NCBI RefSeq assembly: GCF_018613805.1
Contig: NZ_JAGGPL010000003.1
Location: 124,001 to 188,000 of the forward strand
Length of the DNA: 64,000 nt
Origin: Arthrobacter sp. ISL-48
Lineage (GTDB): Bacteria; Actinomycetota; Actinomycetes; Actinomycetales; Micrococcaceae
Direction: 5' to 3'
Position numbers and translations under genes: made by a program. This document shows positions 16,638-28,850 of this stretch, one piece after another. Position 1 is the first letter of the stretch, and each line of letters opens with the position of its first letter. The notes beneath the pieces are model-generated. The model was not told where the DNA came from. It worked only from the letters and a program-made list of their open reading frames with translations, and searched no databases.

Positions 16638-16931
16638 TTGCCAGTTCGCAAGGCCGTGGTGTCAGCCTCGATAGGCCTGCATGCGCGCCCCGCCGCTCTG
16701 TTCGTCAGAGCCGTGACCGACACGGGGCTGCCTGTCATTATTCGAAAGGCCGGAATCCAGGGCGTCGACGCCCGATCCCTGCTTGAAGTGATGACGGCCG
16801 ATTTCCACCATGGCTGCGAGGTTGAACTCTCCATTGCGGACTCCGCCACCAGTGGCGCCTCAAACCATCAGTCAGCTGGGGAGGCGCTGCGGATGCTGGC
16901 GGAGCTGCTGGAGTCGCAGGCGGCCCGTTAG
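16638..16931 (+). CDS. HPr-family phosphocarrier protein
   Basis: HPr relays phosphate from enzyme I to the sugar-specific IIA proteins of the PTS. The 97-residue product has the active-site motif SIGLHARPAALFV with the phosphorylatable histidine at residue 15, and the DARSLLEVM segment corresponding to the regulatory serine region. The start is TTG 16638, five bases after AAAGGAG; upstream in-frame codons would add about 40 unrelated residues. A strong terminator follows. No other PTS gene is nearby. Confidence 0.9.
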   Translation: MPVRKAVVSASIGLHARPAALFVRAVTDTGLPVIIRKAGIQGVDARSLLEVMTADFHHGCEVELSIADSATSGASNHQSAGEALRMLAELLESQAAR

Positions 16932-16981
16932 AACCTGCTGCAGGCCGCTCTGGTCTTCCGGGGCAGAACCCGTACTGAGAC

Positions 16982-17028
16982 AAACGACGTCGGGCCCCAC
17001 CGTTTGGTGGGGCCCGACGTCGTTTTTT
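16982..17028. terminator. Rho-independent terminator after HPr, also facing ctaF
   Basis: A 20-bp perfect stem (16982-17001 with 17006-17025), loop GTTT, ends in a run of six T. The A-rich left end lets it work on the minus strand too, so it can serve both HPr and the convergent ctaD-ctaF transcript. Confidence 0.92.
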
Positions 17029-17055
17029 CCGGTCAAAGAAGGCGGTTGCCGGTGC

Positions 17056-17457
17056 CTAGTGGGCGTGGTCCCCACGGCTGTATTCATAGACCCAGCCGAC
17101 GAGGGCGACGACTGCGAGTCCGGCGCTGATGAAGAGAATCCAGAAGCCGACGGCCAGGCCCAGGAATCCGCCCGCGCAGGCGAGCCCCAGGACCAGCGGC
17201 CACCAGCTCCAAGGGCTGAAATGCCCCTGCTCGCCGGCACCCTCGTGGACCTCTGCGTCGCTGCGGTCCTCAGGACGGAGGCCTACGCGCTTTCCGGTGA
17301 AGCCCAGGTAGCCGCCAATCATTCCGGCCAGTCCGCCGACGAGGAGAATCCCCAGCGTGCCGACCCATTCATGCCAGTTGGTCAGGAACCCGTAAACCAG
17401 GGAGACCGGCACGAAGAAGAAGACTCCGGCTCCAAAAATCCATGATTCGATCTTCAC
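17056..17457 (-). CDS. ctaF: Cytochrome c oxidase subunit IV (actinobacterial)
   Basis: A 133-residue membrane protein with four predicted helices: [24 protein letters not shown], the [23 protein letters not shown] pair and two C-terminal helices. This matches the actinobacterial subunit IV of aa3 oxidase. Its GTG start overlaps the TGA stop of ctaD by one base pair step (GTGA), so the two are coupled. It stabilises the oxidase; no cofactor site is expected. Confidence 0.92.
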   Translation of the reverse strand: MKIESWIFGAGVFFFVPVSLVYGFLTNWHEWVGTLGILLVGGLAGMIGGYLGFTGKRVGLRPEDRSDAEVHEGAGEQGHFSPWSWWPLVLGLACAGGFLGLAVGFWILFISAGLAVVALVGWVYEYSRGDHAH

Positions 17458-19175
17458 TTGGCGGTGTCCTTCTGATCGGCGTTACCTAGCACTGCAGCAG
17501 CCGGAGCTGGTTCCTCAACCGTGTGCACCTGCGACAGCTCCGGGTGGTGCAGGTCCAAGGCGGGCCGCTCGGAACGGATCCGGGGCAGCGACGTGAAGTT
17601 GTGCCGCGGCGGCGGGCAGGACGTGGCCCACTCCAGCGATGCACCAAAGCCCCAAGGGTCGTCCACCTCTACCCGTTCCGCGCTGCGCCAGGTGATGTAG
17701 ACGTTCCAGAAGAACGGAATCAGGGACGCTCCGAGTACGAACGAGGAGATCGTGGAGAACTGGTTCATCCACGTGAAGCCATCCTGCGGCATGTAGTCCG
17801 CGTACCGGCGGGGCATGCCCTCCACTCCCAGCCAGTGCTGGATCAGGAAGGTGCCGTGGAAGCCCAGGAACAGCATCCAGAAGTGGATCTTGCCCAGGCG
17901 TTCGTTGAGCATCTTGCCGGTGAATTTCGGCCACCAGAAGTAGAAGCCGGCGAACATCGCGAACACCACGGTGCCGAACACCACGTAGTGGAAGTGCGCC
18001 ACTACGAAGTAGGAGTCAGAGACGTGGAAGTCCAGCGGCGGCGACGCCAGGATGATGCCGGTCAGGCCGCCGAAGAGGAACGTCACCAGGAAGCCAAGGC
18101 TCCACAGCATCGGGGTCTCGAACGTCAGGGACCCCCGCCACATGGTGCCGATCCAGTTGAAGAACTTCACCCCGGTGGGTACCGCGATCAGCATGGTCAT
18201 GAAGGCGAAGAACGGTAGCAGCACCGAGCCGGTCACGTACATGTGGTGTGCCCACACGGTGACGGAGAGGGCGGCGATCGCGATCGTTGCGTAGACCAGG
18301 CCCTTGTAGCCGAAGATCGGCTTGCGGCTGAAGACCGGGAAGATCTCGGACACGATGCCGAAGAACGGCAGCGCGATGATGTAGACCTCCGGGTGGCCGA
18401 AGAACCAGAACAGGTGCTGCCACAGGACCGCTCCGCCGTTTTCCGGGTCGAAAATGTGGGCACCGAAACGCCGGTCAGCGCCGAGGGCGAAGAGGGCTGC
18501 GGCAAACGGCGGGAACGCCATGAGGACCAGGATGGCCGTTACGAGGGTGTTCCAGGTGAAGATCGGCATGCGCCACATCGTCATGCCGGGTGCGCGCATG
18601 CAGATGATGGTGGTGATGAAGTTGACGGCGCCAAGGATGGTGCCGAAACCCGAGAGCGCCAGGCCGAAGGTCCACAGGTCCCCGCCGATGCCGGGGCTGA
18701 AGGTGGTGTTGTTCAGCGGCGCGTAGGCGAACCAGCCGAAGGACGCAGCGCCCTGTGGGGTGATGAAACCCGAGACGGCAATGGTTGAACCGAAGAGGAA
18801 GAACCAGAAGGCCAGCGCGTTCAGCCGCGGGAAGGCGACGTCAGGTGCGCCGATCTGCAGCGGCATGATGACGTTCGCGAAGCCGGCGAAGAGCGGGGTG
18901 GCGAACATCAGCAGCATCACGGTGCCGTGCATGGTGAACAGCTGGTTGTACTGTTCCTTGGTCTGCAGGATCTGCATGCCTGGTTCGAACAGTTCAGCCC
19001 GGATCAGCAGCGCCATCACGCCGCCGAGGCAGAAGAATATAAACGACGCGATCAGGTACATGTACCCGATGGTCTTGTGGTCTGTGGAGGTGATCCAGTT
19101 GACGACGATGCGCCCCTTGGACCTAGGAACTACGGGAGCCTCAAGGATCCCGGCGGATTGAGTGTAAGTAGCCAC
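17454..19175 (-). CDS. ctaD: Cytochrome c oxidase subunit I
   Basis: The catalytic subunit reduces oxygen at the haem a3-CuB centre and pumps protons. The 573-residue protein has about 12 helices with [12 protein letters not shown] near the start, the haem a ligand region [12 protein letters not shown], the CuB His-Tyr motif [19 protein letters not shown], and [17 protein letters not shown] with the haem a/a3 ligands. A hydrophilic C-terminal tail rich in Pro, Glu and Ala follows. It starts ten bases after ctaC and overlaps ctaF. Confidence 0.97.
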   Translation of the reverse strand: MATYTQSAGILEAPVVPRSKGRIVVNWITSTDHKTIGYMYLIASFIFFCLGGVMALLIRAELFEPGMQILQTKEQYNQLFTMHGTVMLLMFATPLFAGFANVIMPLQIGAPDVAFPRLNALAFWFFLFGSTIAVSGFITPQGAASFGWFAYAPLNNTTFSPGIGGDLWTFGLALSGFGTILGAVNFITTIICMRAPGMTMWRMPIFTWNTLVTAILVLMAFPPFAAALFALGADRRFGAHIFDPENGGAVLWQHLFWFFGHPEVYIIALPFFGIVSEIFPVFSRKPIFGYKGLVYATIAIAALSVTVWAHHMYVTGSVLLPFFAFMTMLIAVPTGVKFFNWIGTMWRGSLTFETPMLWSLGFLVTFLFGGLTGIILASPPLDFHVSDSYFVVAHFHYVVFGTVVFAMFAGFYFWWPKFTGKMLNERLGKIHFWMLFLGFHGTFLIQHWLGVEGMPRRYADYMPQDGFTWMNQFSTISSFVLGASLIPFFWNVYITWRSAERVEVDDPWGFGASLEWATSCPPPRHNFTSLPRIRSERPALDLHHPELSQVHTVEEPAPAAAVLGNADQKDTAK

Positions 19176-19185
19176 GTCGCTCCCC

Positions 19186-20058
19186 TTACTTTATTTCGTT
19201 CAGGTTCGGGTTGCGGTCATACTCTTCGCCGAGGAGCCCCGTGTTGCCAGAGTCCTTCAGTTCAGTGATGTGGGCCTGGAATTCAGACTCCGACACTACC
19301 TTGACGCGGAACAGCATTTCGGAGTGGTACTCGCCGCAGAGCTCGGCGCACTTGCCGTCGTACGTGCCCTCTTTAGTGGGGGTGAACCTGATGTAGTTGG
19401 TCTTGCCCGGAATCATGTCGCGCTTCTGCAGGAAGGCCGGAACCCAGAACGAGTGGATCACGTCGCGTGAGTTCAGCTCCAGGTCAACGGACTTTCCAAC
19501 GGGCAGGTAAAGGGTGGGCAGCTTCTCCTTGTCCACGGCATTGCCTGTCAGGTGCGCCTGGACTCCTGCTTCATGGACGTCTTCGGAGATCACGTCGCCG
19601 GACTTGTAGTTGAAGTCCCAGGCCCACTGCTTGCCGCGGACGTCAACGACGACGTCGGCCGGCTGCGAGCGGTCGTCGATCGCCTGCTGGTCACGGTCGG
19701 TGAAGTAGAAGAACACCAGGACCATGAACAGCGGAATGGTCAGGTAAAAAACCTCAAGCGGAAGGTTGAAGCTCGTCTGCTTCGGAAAACCTATGGTTCC
19801 CTTGCGCCGACGGTAGGCAACCAGGCACCAGACGATCAAACCCCAGGTAATGATGCCCACCACAAGGGCGGCAATCCATGAGTTGACCCAGAGGTCCATG
19901 ATGCGGTCGGTGTTACTGGTGGTGCCCCGCTCGGTGGGGAGCCACCCCTTCTCTACCTCTGGCGAACATCCAGTCAAAACCAACGCGCCGGCAACTGCCA
20001 AGCCTGAGATCGATGTGATCGTTTTGCGTCGGCTGCCGGTTCGGTTCTGCGAACTCAC
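19186..20058 (-). CDS. ctaC: Cytochrome c oxidase subunit II
   Basis: The subunit carries the CuA site that receives electrons from QcrC. The 290-residue precursor has a lipoprotein signal (LVLTGCS), two transmembrane helices and a cupredoxin domain. CuA ligands are seen in DVIHSFWVP and [12 protein letters not shown]. The GTG start at 20058 follows GGAAGGG. It is the first gene of the ctaC-ctaD-ctaF operon. A TAGTGT hexamer about 75 bases upstream could be its -10. Confidence 0.96.
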   Translation of the reverse strand: MSSQNRTGSRRKTITSISGLAVAGALVLTGCSPEVEKGWLPTERGTTSNTDRIMDLWVNSWIAALVVGIITWGLIVWCLVAYRRRKGTIGFPKQTSFNLPLEVFYLTIPLFMVLVFFYFTDRDQQAIDDRSQPADVVVDVRGKQWAWDFNYKSGDVISEDVHEAGVQAHLTGNAVDKEKLPTLYLPVGKSVDLELNSRDVIHSFWVPAFLQKRDMIPGKTNYIRFTPTKEGTYDGKCAELCGEYHSEMLFRVKVVSESEFQAHITELKDSGNTGLLGEEYDRNPNLNEIK

Positions 20059-20244
20059 AGACGGCCCTTCCTACTTGTTGCTGTTGCCCGGGCAGCCGTC
20101 GGCTACCGCGGGCACACTAAAAGTTTTACTACTCGGTGTAGAGCTTACCGCTCTGCCGGGCGTTTCGCCCACATGTCGGCGCCGTCGTGCCGTGCCGTTC
20201 TGGCACACGGACTGGAGGCGCCGGCATCGGGCGAAAAGACCGGG

Positions 20245-20634
20245 TCAGTGGAACGAATCTCCACAGGCGCAGGAACCGCCGGCGTTCGGGTTGTCGATGG
20301 TGAAGCCCTGCTTCGAGATGGTGTCCTCGAAGTCGATGCTCGCGCCGCTGAGATAGGGCACGCTCATCTTGTCCACTACAACTTCAACGCCGTCATAGTC
20401 ACGGACAGCGTCGCCATCAAGGAGGCGCTCGTCGAAGTAGAGCTGGTAGATAAGGCCGGAGCAGCCGCCGGGCTGTACGGCGACGCGCAGGCGCAGATCA
20501 GTCCGGCCTTCCTGCTCGAGGAGGCTGCGTACCTTGCCTGCGGCGACGTCGGTCAGCTTGACCTCGTGGGCAGCCAGTTCGTCGCTGGCAGCGCTGGTGG
20601 TTTCGGTGCTGTTCTCATTGGTTGCGGTGCTCAT
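20245..20634 (-). CDS. erpA: Iron-sulfur cluster insertion protein (HesB/IscA/ErpA family)
   Basis: The A-type carrier delivers Fe-S clusters to apoproteins. The 129-residue protein has the family core from VKLTDVAAGKVRSLLEQEG and the three conserved cysteines, in QPGGCSG and near the C-terminus in GSCACGDSF. A polar N-terminal tail of about 20 residues is typical in actinobacteria. Its position next to the oxidase operon is conserved in relatives, and it may help mature QcrA or other respiratory Fe-S proteins (inference). Confidence 0.9.
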   Translation of the reverse strand: MSTATNENSTETTSAASDELAAHEVKLTDVAAGKVRSLLEQEGRTDLRLRVAVQPGGCSGLIYQLYFDERLLDGDAVRDYDGVEVVVDKMSVPYLSGASIDFEDTISKQGFTIDNPNAGGSCACGDSFH

Positions 20635-20820
20635 TTGGCCTACCTTCTTAGGATGGTCCTGGCGGCGCCGCGCGAGCGGTGCCTACCCCTACGGAAACGG
20701 TGTGGGCTATAGCTACATGCTACGTCGGTCAGACGTATAGCTCTAACTTCAAACGTAACCATGCGTGCTCCCTCCTTGTTCCCCGCGCCTATGTGCTGGA
20801 CGTCGTGCAGCCGACAGGCT

Positions 20821-22266
20821 TCAGGCGAGGCCGTCAGCGTTCAGCCTGGCCAACAGCAGGGCTTCGGCCACCACGGCGTTCCGGAAGTCTTCGATGTGCA
20901 GGGACTCGTTGGCGCTGTGCGCGCGGGAATCCGGATCCTCAACGCCGGTCACGAGGATCTGCACGTCGGGATAGACCTCGGTGAGGTCGGCAATGAACGG
21001 AATTGAGCCGCCGATGCCCATTTCCACCGCGGGCACGCCCCAGGCCTCCCCAAGGGCCCATAGCGCCAGCGAAGCGGCCTGGGAGGACGTGTCTGTGAGG
21101 AATGAGCTTCCGCTTTCACCTGGCGTGAACACCACGGCCGCACCAAACGGCGCGTGGGCTTCAACGTGCAGGCGCACAGCCTCCATGGCGTCGGAGGGCA
21201 CCTGCCCCGGCGCCAGGCGAAGGCTGAACTTTGCCCGTGCCCGCGGCAACAGGGTATTCGATGCCACATCCACTGCCGGCGCGTCGATGCCAATGATGGA
21301 CAGGGCGGGTTTGGTCCAGAGGCGCGAGGCGATGCTGCCCGATCCTGCCAGCCGGACGCCGTCGAGCACTGAAGCGTCGGCCCGGTATTCGGTTTCGGAA
21401 AGATCCACGGTGACGTTGTCGCTGGACACGAGGCCCTCGATGGCCACGTTGCCGTCGGCATCGTGCAGGGTAGCGATCAGCCGCGACAACAGTGTCGGGG
21501 CGTCCAGCACCGGACCGCCGTACATGCCCGAGTGGACTGCATGCTCCAGTACCTGCACCTCAATGGTTCCGTCCACAAGTCCGCGGAGGCTCGTAGTCAG
21601 GGCCGGAACGCCCACCTTCCAGTTGCTGGAGTCCGCCACCACGATCACGTCTGCACGGAGAAGCTCACGGTGGGCTTCAAGGAAGGAGCGGAACGTCGGA
21701 GATCCCGCTTCCTCCTCCCCCTCAAAGAAGAAGGTCACGCCAAGGCCCAGTTCCGACCCCAGGACCTCCGCGACGGCAGAGTAGGCCGCCACGTGGGCCA
21801 TGATTCCGGCCTTGTCGTCGGCGGCGCCGCGCCCATACAGCCTGCCGTCTTTTTCGACGGCGGCGAACGGCTCGGTCTGCCAGAGGGCAGGATCGCCGGG
21901 CGGCTGGACGTCGTGGTGCGCGTAGAGCAGGATGGTCGGCTTCCCCTCGGCCGCTTTCCGGCGGGCGACGACGGCGGGGCCGCCGGGGGTGCCGTCCTCC
22001 TTGTCACACCGCAGAACCTGGACATCCTCCAGGCCGGCAGCGCGAAGGAGGTCCGCCACAGCATGGGCGCTACGCTCCAGTGGGGCAGGATCGAAACTCG
22101 TCCAGGCGATGCCAGGGATAGCCACCAGTTCCGCGAGCTGTACAAGCGTGCCGCCGAAGGACCGGTCGATTGCGCTCCGGAGTCCCTGCGCGTCGATGGC
22201 ACCGGGCGGGCTGCTGGCCTGACGGCTGCCGGAATCGTCTGGGGTTGCCGCTGGAGTTGACGTCAT
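20821..22266 (-). CDS. M20 family dipeptidase
   Basis: A 481-residue metallopeptidase of the ArgE/DapE/CNDP group. Metal-site motifs are YAHHDVQPPGD, GRGAADDKAG and FEGEEEAGSP; AVHSGMYGG lies in the dimerisation/lid domain and the C-terminal RAHSANESL carries the last ligand. It removes N-terminal residues from dipeptides in the cytosol. The frame is open upstream, but ATG 22266 gives the usual N-terminus and is seven bases from a TATTGT -10 (22279-22274), consistent with a leaderless mRNA. Divergent from the DUF3043 gene. Confidence 0.88.
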   Translation of the reverse strand: MTSTPAATPDDSGSRQASSPPGAIDAQGLRSAIDRSFGGTLVQLAELVAIPGIAWTSFDPAPLERSAHAVADLLRAAGLEDVQVLRCDKEDGTPGGPAVVARRKAAEGKPTILLYAHHDVQPPGDPALWQTEPFAAVEKDGRLYGRGAADDKAGIMAHVAAYSAVAEVLGSELGLGVTFFFEGEEEAGSPTFRSFLEAHRELLRADVIVVADSSNWKVGVPALTTSLRGLVDGTIEVQVLEHAVHSGMYGGPVLDAPTLLSRLIATLHDADGNVAIEGLVSSDNVTVDLSETEYRADASVLDGVRLAGSGSIASRLWTKPALSIIGIDAPAVDVASNTLLPRARAKFSLRLAPGQVPSDAMEAVRLHVEAHAPFGAAVVFTPGESGSSFLTDTSSQAASLALWALGEAWGVPAVEMGIGGSIPFIADLTEVYPDVQILVTGVEDPDSRAHSANESLHIEDFRNAVVAEALLLARLNADGLA

Positions 22267-22416
22267 GGCGAAAACAATACCGGCGCTGCCTTGCTGTGGC
22301 ATCCGCCAAGACCTGACGGGGCTGGCGCGGCTGGCGTCAAATCCAGGCGTCCCCGGCAGGCGGCGGCGCAGGTGCCGCCGGGCAGCCACGGGGCTAGGGC
22401 CCGCTCCGCCGCAAGG

Positions 22417-22422
22417 TATTCT
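22417..22422 (+). promoter_or_regulatory. -10 element of a leaderless promoter
   Basis: TATTCT lies six bases before the GTG start at 22429, with no ribosome binding site in between. The same geometry occurs for trpD, ctaE, hipB, leuS leader and others in this window. Confidence 0.5.
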
Positions 22423-22428
22423 GTTCAG

Positions 22429-23031
22429 GTGTTCGGACGTAAAAAGGAAGCGCCATCGGCGCAGGAATCAATAGACCAGCAGGCCGCTGAAGCGGCCGCC
22501 CGGCAGGATGTCGCAGCCGGCAAGGGCGTACCCACACCCAAACGCAAAGCCCAGGAGGCGGCCCGCAAGCGCCCCCTGGTGCCGGAGGACCGCAAGGCTT
22601 CCAAGGTGGCGGAACGCCAGGCAATCCAGGACCAGCGGCTGAAAATGCGCCAGGCGTTGGATACCGGCGACGAAAAGTTCCTGCCGCTCCGGGACAAGGG
22701 CCCCCAGAAGCGCTTCGCGCGCGACTACGTGGATGCCCGCTTCAGCCTTGGCGAGTACCTGATGTTCGGTGCGCTCGTCTTCGTGATCATTTCCCTCCTG
22801 GTGCCGGCTTCCAGCGAACAAATGATTTACGTCCTGGGCGGGTTCTGGGTGATGTTCCTCGCCGTTTTCGTGGATGTGTTCATTCTGTCCCGCAAACTCC
22901 GCAAGAGGCTGACGGAGAAGTTCGGCGAAGTTGAGCGGGGCACCGTTTGGTATGGCTCCATGCGGTCGCTTCAGTTCCGCAAGCTGCGGCTCCCCAAGCC
23001 GCTCGTCAAGCGCGGCGACTACCCCGCCTGA
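22429..23031 (+). CDS. DUF3043 membrane protein
   Basis: A 200-residue actinobacterial protein of unknown function. The first 100 residues are highly charged and Ala/Lys/Arg-rich (KKEAPSAQESIDQQAAEAAA and KRKAQEAARKRPLVPEDRKA), then LPLRDKGPQKRFARDYVDAR, two close transmembrane helices (about 105-150) and a basic C-terminal tail. This is the DUF3043 pattern. GTG 22429 is chosen because of the -10 six bases upstream and the conserved VFGRKK start; the frame is open to 22291. It ends before a terminator shared with pyrD. Confidence 0.85.
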   Translation: MFGRKKEAPSAQESIDQQAAEAAARQDVAAGKGVPTPKRKAQEAARKRPLVPEDRKASKVAERQAIQDQRLKMRQALDTGDEKFLPLRDKGPQKRFARDYVDARFSLGEYLMFGALVFVIISLLVPASSEQMIYVLGGFWVMFLAVFVDVFILSRKLRKRLTEKFGEVERGTVWYGSMRSLQFRKLRLPKPLVKRGDYPA

Positions 23032-23075
23032 CTGGTCCGCCGCTGCACCTGCACAGCGGATGACTTTCCTACAGC

Positions 23076-23105
23076 AAACCCCGGCGGTCCTACCGCCGGG
23101 GTTTT
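23076..23105. terminator. Bidirectional terminator between DUF3043 gene and pyrD
   Basis: AAACCCCGGCGGT pairs perfectly with ACCGCCGGGGTTT (13 bp) around a 3-base loop, followed by TTTT. The A-rich 5' end gives a T tract on the minus strand as well, suiting the convergent genes on both sides. Confidence 0.92.
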
Positions 23106-23133
23106 GTGTTCTGCCTCTGTATACCGCGGAGGG

Positions 23134-24204
23134 TCAGCCGCGGCGGTTCTCCGCCAATTGGCGGTTGATCCGGGCTGCCCAGAAGGGACCCTCATAGAGG
23201 AAAGCCGTATACCCCTGGACCAGAGCGGCTCCGGCATCCAGCCGGTCCTGGACGTCCTGGGCGTTCTCCACGCCGCCGACAGACACCAGGGCGAGGGCGT
23301 CCCCGGTTGCAGCCTTGAGCCGGCGGAGGACTTCCAGGGACCGCTGCTTCAGGGGCGCCCCCGACAAGCCGCCTGCTCCGCACTTTTCGACGGCTTCGGC
23401 CGCTGAGCTGAGCCCGGTCCGGCCAATAGTGGTGTTGGTGGCAATGATGCCGTCCAGGTTAAGGTCCAGCGCCAGCCGCGCGACGTCGTCGATGTCTTCG
23501 TCGCTCAGGTCCGGGGCGATCTTGACCAGCAAGGGAACGTGCCGGCCTGCAGACCTGTCAGCCTCCTCCCCCACCGCCGTCAGCAACGGGCGGAGGGTCT
23601 CAACGTCCTGCAGGAGGCGGAGACCTGGAGTATTGGGTGAGCTCACGTTGACCACCACGTAGTCCGCGGCCGGCGCGAGGCTTCGTGCGCTGGTCAGGTA
23701 GTCGCCCGCAGCGTCTTCCAGTTCAACCACTTTGCTCTTCCCGATGTTCACGCCGATGACGGGACGCACACCGGGGTGCCGGCGCTGGAGGGCGGCACGC
23801 GCCGCCTTTAGCCTGGGCTCGACTGCCGCCGCCCCGTCATTGTTGAAGCCCATCCGGTTGATCACGGCACGGTCCTTGACCAGCCTGAAGAGGCGCGGCT
23901 TCTCATTCCCCGGCTGGGGCTGGCCGGTGATGGTCCCCACTTCTACATGGCCGAAGCCCAGTTCAGTAAGAGCCTCGATGCCGTGGCCTTCCTTGTCAAA
24001 GCCCGCAGCGAGGCCGAAAGGAGACGGGAACGTCACTCCGAAGGCCGTGGTCTGCAGGGATGGGGCAGGCGCCGTGAACTTCTGCAGCAGCCGGGTAGCG
24101 CCAGTGGCATGCGCGAGCCTGATCCCCTTGAATCCGATCTTGTGGGCGCACTCGGCGTCCATCCATGAAAAGGCCAGCCTGAAGAATGTGGGATATACGC
24201 GCAT
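23134..24204 (-). CDS. pyrD: Dihydroorotate dehydrogenase (quinone), class 2
   Basis: This FMN enzyme oxidises dihydroorotate to orotate in pyrimidine synthesis, passing electrons to the quinone pool. The 356-residue protein has an N-terminal membrane-associating helix region (class 2), then FGLAAGFDKEGHG, NRMGFNNDGA, VNVSSPNTPGLR with the catalytic serine, NTTIGR and a C-terminal GGVENAQDVQDRLDAGA. All fit PyrD2. ATG 24204 gives the normal N-terminus. Confidence 0.96.
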   Translation of the reverse strand: MRVYPTFFRLAFSWMDAECAHKIGFKGIRLAHATGATRLLQKFTAPAPSLQTTAFGVTFPSPFGLAAGFDKEGHGIEALTELGFGHVEVGTITGQPQPGNEKPRLFRLVKDRAVINRMGFNNDGAAAVEPRLKAARAALQRRHPGVRPVIGVNIGKSKVVELEDAAGDYLTSARSLAPAADYVVVNVSSPNTPGLRLLQDVETLRPLLTAVGEEADRSAGRHVPLLVKIAPDLSDEDIDDVARLALDLNLDGIIATNTTIGRTGLSSAAEAVEKCGAGGLSGAPLKQRSLEVLRRLKAATGDALALVSVGGVENAQDVQDRLDAGAALVQGYTAFLYEGPFWAARINRQLAENRRG

Positions 24205-24309
24205 GCCCCTAGTTTTCCGTCTCGCGCAGCACAGACCAAACCCGGGCCCGCAATAAGCCGTGGGAGAGCATCCTACTCAGGCGTAGATCGGCCGGACTAG
24301 CATGAACCC

Positions 24310-25371
24310 ATGAAGTGGGAGCCGGACATCCTCGGTGAGGGGTTTGATGCGTGCGCGTTCCAGGCGTCAGGTGCCGACGGAGTGCAACGCACCGCCACGC
24401 TGGTACGGTTCCGGCCGCCCGGCGAGGAGCCTCCGCCACCTGCCGGCCGCTGCAGGACGGTCCTGTTCCTTCACGGCTGGAGCGACTACTTCTTCAACGT
24501 GGATTTGGCACAGTTCTGGACACGCAGCGGCTACGAGTTCTACGCACTGGACATGCATAACCATGGACGGAGCCTCCGCACTGATTCGCCCGGCGGCTAT
24601 GTGGCCGACCTGGCTGACTACGACGCCGAGATCAGCGAGGCAATCGGCCTGATGGGACTGGACCGCATCCCCGCAAAGAACGTGTCCCCGGGCGTGCCGG
24701 CCGACACGGCGCAGCAGGACGACCTGCCCCTGCTCCTCCTGATGGGCCACTCGACCGGTGGCCTGGTGGCGGCCCTGTGGGCAGACCGGCACCCGGGCGG
24801 CGCCTCGCAGCTGGTGCTGAACAGCCCCTGGCTCGAAATGCATGGCAGTTCGCTGGTGCGGCGGGCAGCATCCACGATGGTGGGTCCCGTGGCCCGCTTC
24901 CGTCCGGAGGCCGTCCTCCGCCTTCCAGAGCGGGGCTTCTACTGGCGAACCATCAGCAGTTCTGCCGAAGGCGAATGGGCCCTGGACGACCGCTTCAGGC
25001 CGCCCATGGCCTTCCCGATGCGGGCCGGCTGGCTAAGCGCCGTGCTCTCCGGCCAAACCAAAGTGGCCCGCGGGCTGCGCATCGAGATCCCTATCCTGGT
25101 CCTGCTGTCGCGGGGCAGCGCCAACGGCCCCTTCTGGACAGAGGAAATGCGACGGACAGACGCGGTGCTGGACGTCAACATCATCGCGCTCCGGGCCCTG
25201 GCCCTTGGCCGTACGGTGACGGTGGAACGGATCGACGGCGCATTGCACGACGTCTTCCTCTCGCCCTCGAAGGTACGGGCCGATGCCTATGCCCGGTTGT
25301 CACGGTGGCTGCGCGGTTACGCGGATCCCGGGGCCGACGAAACCGGGGCCGCATCCACCGCTCCACCGTAG
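24310..25371 (+). CDS. Alpha/beta hydrolase (lysophospholipase-like)
   Basis: A 353-residue hydrolase with [10 protein letters not shown] (oxyanion region), [10 protein letters not shown], the nucleophile elbow MGHSTGG (Ser about residue 150) and a C-terminal His in [10 protein letters not shown]. This is the serine aminopeptidase/monoglyceride-lipase type. ATG 24310 is six bases after TAGCAT (24298-24303), so it looks leaderless. The last 55 bases overlap the end of uppS on the other strand. Substrate unknown. Confidence 0.85.
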   Translation: MKWEPDILGEGFDACAFQASGADGVQRTATLVRFRPPGEEPPPPAGRCRTVLFLHGWSDYFFNVDLAQFWTRSGYEFYALDMHNHGRSLRTDSPGGYVADLADYDAEISEAIGLMGLDRIPAKNVSPGVPADTAQQDDLPLLLLMGHSTGGLVAALWADRHPGGASQLVLNSPWLEMHGSSLVRRAASTMVGPVARFRPEAVLRLPERGFYWRTISSSAEGEWALDDRFRPPMAFPMRAGWLSAVLSGQTKVARGLRIEIPILVLLSRGSANGPFWTEEMRRTDAVLDVNIIALRALALGRTVTVERIDGALHDVFLSPSKVRADAYARLSRWLRGYADPGADETGAASTAPP

Positions 25372-26153
25372 CGCCGGTCCCGCTGGGCATAAATTTCCAC
25401 TGCCTCCCACAGAGTCCTGCGATCCACGTCCGGCCACAGCGTGTCCATGAAGACAAACTCAGCGTACGCAGACTGCCAGAGCAGGAAGTTCGACAGCCGC
25501 TGCTCGCCTGAGCTGCGCAGGAAGAGGTCCACATCCGGCAGGTCCGGCTCGTCGAGGTACTTCTGGATGGTCTTCTCCGTGATCGCCCCTGGCTTGAGCC
25601 GGCCTGCCGCCACCTCCACCGCGATAGCGGAAACAGCGTCTGTAATTTCGGCGCGGCCACCATAGTTGACACACATGGTCAACGTGCAGGTGCTGTTGGC
25701 GGCGGTGTACTCCTCTGCCTCTTCAAGTTCCCGGATCACCGAGCCCCACAGCCTGGGCCGGCGCCCGGACCACCGCACCCGCACCCCCCACTCGTCCAGC
25801 TGGTTCCGCTGGCGCCGTAGCACATTCTTGTTAAATCCCATCAGAAAGCGCACTTCCTCCGGTGAGCGGCGCCAGTTCTCGGTGGAAAACGCGTAGACGC
25901 TGACGTATTCGATGCCGAGCTCAATGGCTCCGGCCACCACGTCCAGCAGCGCGGGTTCACCGGCCTTGTGGCCTTCTATTCTCGGCAGCCCGCGCTGGTT
26001 GGCCCAGCGTCCGTTGCCGTCCATCACGATGGCGACGTGCCGTGGTATGAATTCGGCGGGGATGTCCGGTGCTGCGGCGCCGGAAGGATGGGGATACGGG
26101 GCAACCACGGGGGCGGTCCGCCGCGAAGAGTTGTTCTTTTTTCCCAAGGCCAC
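25317..26153 (-). CDS. uppS: Isoprenyl transferase (undecaprenyl diphosphate synthase type)
   Basis: The enzyme adds isopentenyl units in cis to make the lipid carrier for cell-wall synthesis. The 278-residue protein shows [16 protein letters not shown] with the catalytic Asp, [37 protein letters not shown] and [11 protein letters not shown] start it at GTG 26153 ([11 protein letters not shown] follows), two bases after the recO stop; an ATG at 26207 inside recO is possible but adds unrelated residues. Translationally coupled to recO. Confidence 0.93.
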   Translation of the reverse strand: MALGKKNNSSRRTAPVVAPYPHPSGAAAPDIPAEFIPRHVAIVMDGNGRWANQRGLPRIEGHKAGEPALLDVVAGAIELGIEYVSVYAFSTENWRRSPEEVRFLMGFNKNVLRRQRNQLDEWGVRVRWSGRRPRLWGSVIRELEEAEEYTAANSTCTLTMCVNYGGRAEITDAVSAIAVEVAAGRLKPGAITEKTIQKYLDEPDLPDVDLFLRSSGEQRLSNFLLWQSAYAEFVFMDTLWPDVDRRTLWEAVEIYAQRDRRYGGAVDAAPVSSAPGSA

Positions 26154-26155
26154 TG

Positions 26156-26923
26156 TCAGGTACGCTCCACATGTTTGAGTGATTTCAGGACACGCTCCAG
26201 GTGCCACTGCAGGTAAGCGGCGACGAGCCCAGCGGCCTCCCGCTGGTGGACGGGCAACGATGCGTCCGCCGTCGGCCAGTCTCCCATCAGCAGCGCACCC
26301 AGCAGAATCACGGTCTCCGCAGCCGGAGCAGGCGAGCCGGGCGGCCGGCAGTCACCGCAGACCATGCCGCCCAGCGGGGCCGAGAACGCCGTATGCGGAC
26401 CGGGCCTGCCGCAGCGCGCGCAGTCCGTGAAGCTCGGGGCCCAGCCACCGGTGGCCAGGGCGCGCAGGAGATATGAATCCAGGATCAGACCAGGAGCGTG
26501 TTCGTCCCGGCTCAGGGATGCCAGGGCACCAACCAGCAGGTTGTATTGGGCGGTCCCGGCTTCGCCGTCGACGTCCGTGAGCTTCTCGGCGGTCTCCGTC
26601 ATGGCCGCGGCCACCGTGTACCGGCCGTAGTCGGCGGCGATGTTGCCGCCATAGGCGCCCTTGGCGACAGCCTGCGTGACGATGTCCAGGGTTCGCCCGG
26701 ACACCAGCTGGAGATCGGCGACCATGAAGGGCTCCAGCCGGGCGCCGAAACGGCTGGTGGTCCGCCGGACCCCCTTGGCTACCGCCCGGATCTGCCCGTG
26801 GTGCTTGGTGAGCAGCGTGATGATGCGGTCTGCCTCGCCCAGTTTATGCGTGCGCAGCACGACGGCGTCATCCCGGTACGCGCGGGCGGCAAATGATTGT
26901 TGGACCACACTTAATCTTCGCAC
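26156..26923 (-). CDS. recO: DNA repair protein RecO
   Basis: RecO anneals single strands and helps load RecA in the RecF pathway. The 255-residue protein has an OB fold at the N-terminus ([39 protein letters not shown]) and a helical C-terminal part with a zinc-binding set (CARCGRPG and MVCGDC). GTG 26923 is used; GTG 26908 is an alternative. It lies between leuA and uppS, a conserved actinobacterial order. Confidence 0.93.
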   Translation of the reverse strand: MRRLSVVQQSFAARAYRDDAVVLRTHKLGEADRIITLLTKHHGQIRAVAKGVRRTTSRFGARLEPFMVADLQLVSGRTLDIVTQAVAKGAYGGNIAADYGRYTVAAAMTETAEKLTDVDGEAGTAQYNLLVGALASLSRDEHAPGLILDSYLLRALATGGWAPSFTDCARCGRPGPHTAFSAPLGGMVCGDCRPPGSPAPAAETVILLGALLMGDWPTADASLPVHQREAAGLVAAYLQWHLERVLKSLKHVERT

Positions 26924-26959
26924 TGTCTTCCGGAAAGCTGATCATCCGTCCGGGCGGGC

Positions 26960-26989
26960 GTTGCGCGCCGGCAAAGCCCGGCGCGCAAC
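26960..26989 (-). terminator. Hairpin after leuA
   Basis: GTTGCGCGCCGG (26960-26971) pairs with CCGGCGCGCAAC (26978-26989), a 12-bp perfect GC-rich stem with a six-base loop, ten bases after the leuA stop. There is no T tract, so efficiency is uncertain. Confidence 0.65.
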
Positions 26990-26998
26990 ACTCCAGGA

Positions 26999-28847
<1,849 letters not shown>

Positions 28848-28850
28848 CAG

